From the NCBI GenBank assembly GCA_014898425.1, contig RCSZ01000001.1:248001-312000 (forward strand): DNA of 64,000 bases, given 5' to 3'. The position numbers were made by a program, and so were the translations under genes. Source of the DNA: Botryotinia globosa (lineage: Eukaryota > Ascomycota > Leotiomycetes > Helotiales > Sclerotiniaceae). The notes under the pieces were generated by a model. It ran no database searches. It was not told where the DNA came from and saw only the letters and a program-made list of their open reading frames with translations. Numbering within the stretch: the stretch's first letter is position 1; every line of letters begins with the position of its first letter. Of the stretch, positions 61,392-64,000 are shown in pieces.

Positions 61392-61454
61392 CTGAATTCG
61401 TCAATATTAGTGATTTTTCGTTCTTGACTATCTGTAGGCGAGAGGGCCACGTAC

Positions 61455-63127
61455 GATGGAATATATGTTATATCGCTTAACGATCAACAAGTAAGTACAC
61501 CTTGTAGCGGCAAGTCTAGGCTTGTTTTCAGATCAACTATCAGCTTGTCATACTCCAATCTCAATTTCAATACGTACCGAAAGCTGATAATCAAGAAAGA
61601 ACAAAGTGTTCGCTTGATGTAAAGTGTTGAAACAGAGCAGAAGGTAAACTCGTGGAGGATGTATAGAGAGATTCGATGTAGGAATTTGTTGAAAGGGGTA
61701 TTAAAATAAGACAGAAAATCGGGTATGATGTATTCTCGGTGTGAATCGAATTATTGGTGTAAGTAGGTCGTTGGAACAAATCCCAGAGTTATCAGATCAT
61801 ACGTTATGGAGGCAGGGAAGTAGACCAGAGTTCTCGAGTTTTGGCAGCGGCGTTATGTCTTCTTTGAGGGATATCTGGTCCTAATGAGAAGAAGTACTGT
61901 GTGAAGAAGAAAGGTTCTGGAAAAGGGGGATTCTCAAGCCTCTTATGCGCTTGGGGTAGCAAGACGCATGACTGAATACAACATTTTCAGTCATAGAGAA
62001 GGTGTCGTGAGTACCTAGTATGTACACATTTGATACATGATTCATGTGTCGAAAGAAGTATGAGAGAACACTGTGATGGGATCGGTCATCGAGAGTGAAT
62101 TCATGAGTAAAATCATCATTTGAAATGCTCCTGATATGTCAAGCTGGACATGGAACAATGATTTCAGTCACCAAGAGGGAATCTATGGACATAATTTATA
62201 TATCAGAAGCAATGAGAATCGAAGCTTCCGCCGATACAGACAACATTTTCAGTCATCAACAGGGACTTTATGAATAATGCTACTAGTGAAAGACTTGATG
62301 GTATGTCAAAATGGGTATGCAATGATATTCCACTGATATGAAGACTATCTCCAGTCACTCGACTATCGAAATGGGTATGAAATGACTGTTACTTCCAAGC
62401 GCAAATGACTATTCAAAGCATCATTTGCATTCCAAAATGAATATGAATGTCCGTGGAAAGACAGATTATTACCTACCGTTATGAAGGGGGAGTTCAAGTA
62501 ACAACTAGCGAAAGCACTATTTGTGCGTAGGAATGTGATTCTCGTAATCATTTCCAAGGAATCTATTACATCTCAAGTGGAAACATCATTATGACTTTCC
62601 TCCTGATTCCTACAGCTCTTCCCTCGACCATCCTTTTTTTGCCCAGAAGGAAAAACTCCCCTGATACAAGCAAGGAAATCCACTCCATCTTGAAGCCCAC
62701 CACGCGCTGCAGACAAAGAAGTATATAATAACCCCTAACAGCTAGTCGTGGTTATCACCACCCAAAATAGATATATAGACGAGCTACTACAAACTCTTGT
62801 GAGAAAAGCGAGCAATATTCTGAACTTATGCATCTAAGTGGACCAAGTCAAAAGTACTCGAATGCCTGATCTGGAAACTTCCATAAGATGCTTTGCAACT
62901 TCTTTGCCCTCTCCGTGTCTCCTAACCATTTCATACACTGCTTTCATCACATGAGAATGTAATAGTTAAAACTTCTTTTTGATTGGTCGTTAATTTGCAT
63001 ATTAGAACCTATTATTGCTCTATTATGCGCCTACAATGCACACAAATCTATAAACCAATACCTAGTATTTTGGCTTAATTAGAATACTTTTGAATGCTTT
63101 TAATATCCCCTTTGATATGAAACCTTT
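61455..63127. other. Intergenic region without a supported gene
   Basis: The promoter side of copy 4 and the 3' end of eIF2-alpha. Several dispersed short similar phrases (TTTCAGTCA near 61987, 62163 and 62251; GAATGAATATGAA-type) hint at old local duplication, but nothing codes. No strong repeat or RNA gene is seen. Confidence 0.45.
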
Positions 63128-64000
63128 TTACATAACCTCGACCTGGTTCTCGTCACTCTCACTCATGCTCTCATCTCCACTAACTTCGGCATTTTCACGT
63201 TCTCTCTTCTCCATGAGTGCTTGCAATTCAGCATCATCGTTCTCGGTAACTGCCTTAGGTTCCATCTTGACGATCAATCCACCTCCTGCGGCTTCGATGT
63301 TCTTTCTGATATCCACGATTGCGGCCTCCAATGTCGAGATACCGACGGATTTTTCCAGACATGTACTTGTAAGAACGTAGAGTGGTGGGGATACGAGCTT
63401 GACTTTAACTTGGTTATCGGCGGTGTTTCTGGCTTCAGCAGTTCTTAAAGCGGTCTTAACGGCATCAATTCCCTCATATCCAAAGCAGGTAACTTCGACA
63501 TCGGCACGGACTTTTGTTGGTTGTGGTGTAAGACGTTTTCCGATATATGATTTTAATTCCTCGGCGACAACATCGTTAGGGAACTCGACATCATTCCAAG
63601 TTTCGGCGTTTCTATTTTGATGTCAGTATATAAAAGATTCAGGTAGTTCGGAGTTTCCATACGTTATCGAAAGCTTGAAAGCATCAACGGCATGTCCGTA
63701 TTTCTTGTTCAATGGCCAAACAATTTTCTCGTACAACTCTTCGATAGGATGCTTTGTCTTTTCCGCAACGTGGCGCATAATCGAATGAACCATTTTACCC
63801 TTATTGTATCGTTCCTCGCATCTTACAATATCTTCAGGTGACACTCTTCGTTTGGAAAGATCAATATAACCTGCAATTGACCAGATCAGCCTTCCGCAAC
63901 AATATAACATTCAGCAATTTTGTGCATACCCTTCTCCTTGTCGACTCTGAGAACAACGACAACCTCATTACGACCAACACGAATGAGTTTTTGGATACTT
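63128..64000 (-). CDS. SUI2: Translation initiation factor eIF2 alpha subunit (C-terminal part, runs off the right edge)
   Basis: complement(join(63128..63611,63663..63870,63930..>64000)). Visible from SIQKLIRVGRNEVVVVLRVD, the S1-like domain, to EVM at the end. GYIDLSKRRVSPEDIVRCEE, then NKGKMVHSIMRHVAEKT and YGHAVDAFKLSIT, then NAETWNDVEFPNDVVAEELK are highly conserved. The C-terminal alpha-beta domain (VKVKLVSPPLYVLTSTCLEK, then EAAGGGLIVKMEPKAV) and an acidic tail follow. Introns of 59 and 51 bases have GTATGC/TTGCAG and GTATGG/AATAG ends. The regulatory Ser51 and the N-terminus lie just outside the window. The protein carries initiator Met-tRNA in the ternary complex and is the target of stress kinases. 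Confidence 0.96.

Overview
The window is nuclear DNA of a filamentous ascomycete. Genes are compact with short GT-AG introns (about 50-130 bases), branch points of the CTAAC/CTAAT type are often visible, and typical Pezizomycotina genes are present (ascomycete laccase with a DSG-V tail, CSC1 channel, Vps62-like protein, a Taz1/TRF-type telomere protein with a telobox Myb). Gene style, AT-rich transposon relics and many microsatellites fit Leotiomycetes, perhaps Sclerotiniaceae or relatives. That placement is an inference; no search was possible.

Layout. 1-9 kb: a partial kinetochore-like coiled-coil gene (minus), an arginine/serine-rich nuclear protein (plus), and a four-exon Taz1/TRF-like telomere-binding gene (minus) whose last intron contains a telomere-repeat-like tract. 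9-27 kb: GDT1-family cation/proton exchanger (plus), a mitochondrial thioredoxin-like protein (plus), L-rhamnose mutarotase (minus), Elongator subunit Elp6 (plus), ribosomal protein eL37 (minus) and a CSC1/OSCA stress-gated channel (minus). These are separated by long microsatellite-rich spacers. 28-41 kb: a small secreted protein (minus), a 1.4-kb AT-rich relic with terminal inverted repeats, a laccase with an unusual Ser/Thr-rich N-terminal extension (plus), glutamine-dependent NAD+ synthetase (plus) and mitochondrial inner membrane protease subunit 2 (minus). 41-44 kb: a 2.4-kb imperfect palindrome of AT-rich transposon relics. 46-57 kb: Vps62-like protein (minus), PA-TM-RING ubiquitin ligase (minus) and aquaporin/aquaglyceroporin (plus). 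57-61.4 kb: a tandem family of four cysteine-patterned genes (three open, one broken), all minus strand and all with an intron ending directly at the ATG. 63-64 kb: the C-terminal part of eIF2-alpha (minus), running off the right edge.

Genes are mostly unrelated single-copy housekeeping genes, not an operon or metabolic cluster. The most interesting signals are the telomere-like tract inside the telomere-protein intron, the MC-x8-C tandem family with its shared intron-before-ATG architecture, the GC-rich palindromic modules (one inside an intron), and the apparent AT-AG intron in eL37. Exon coordinates were derived by hand from splice signals and reading frame; they were not checked against transcripts.
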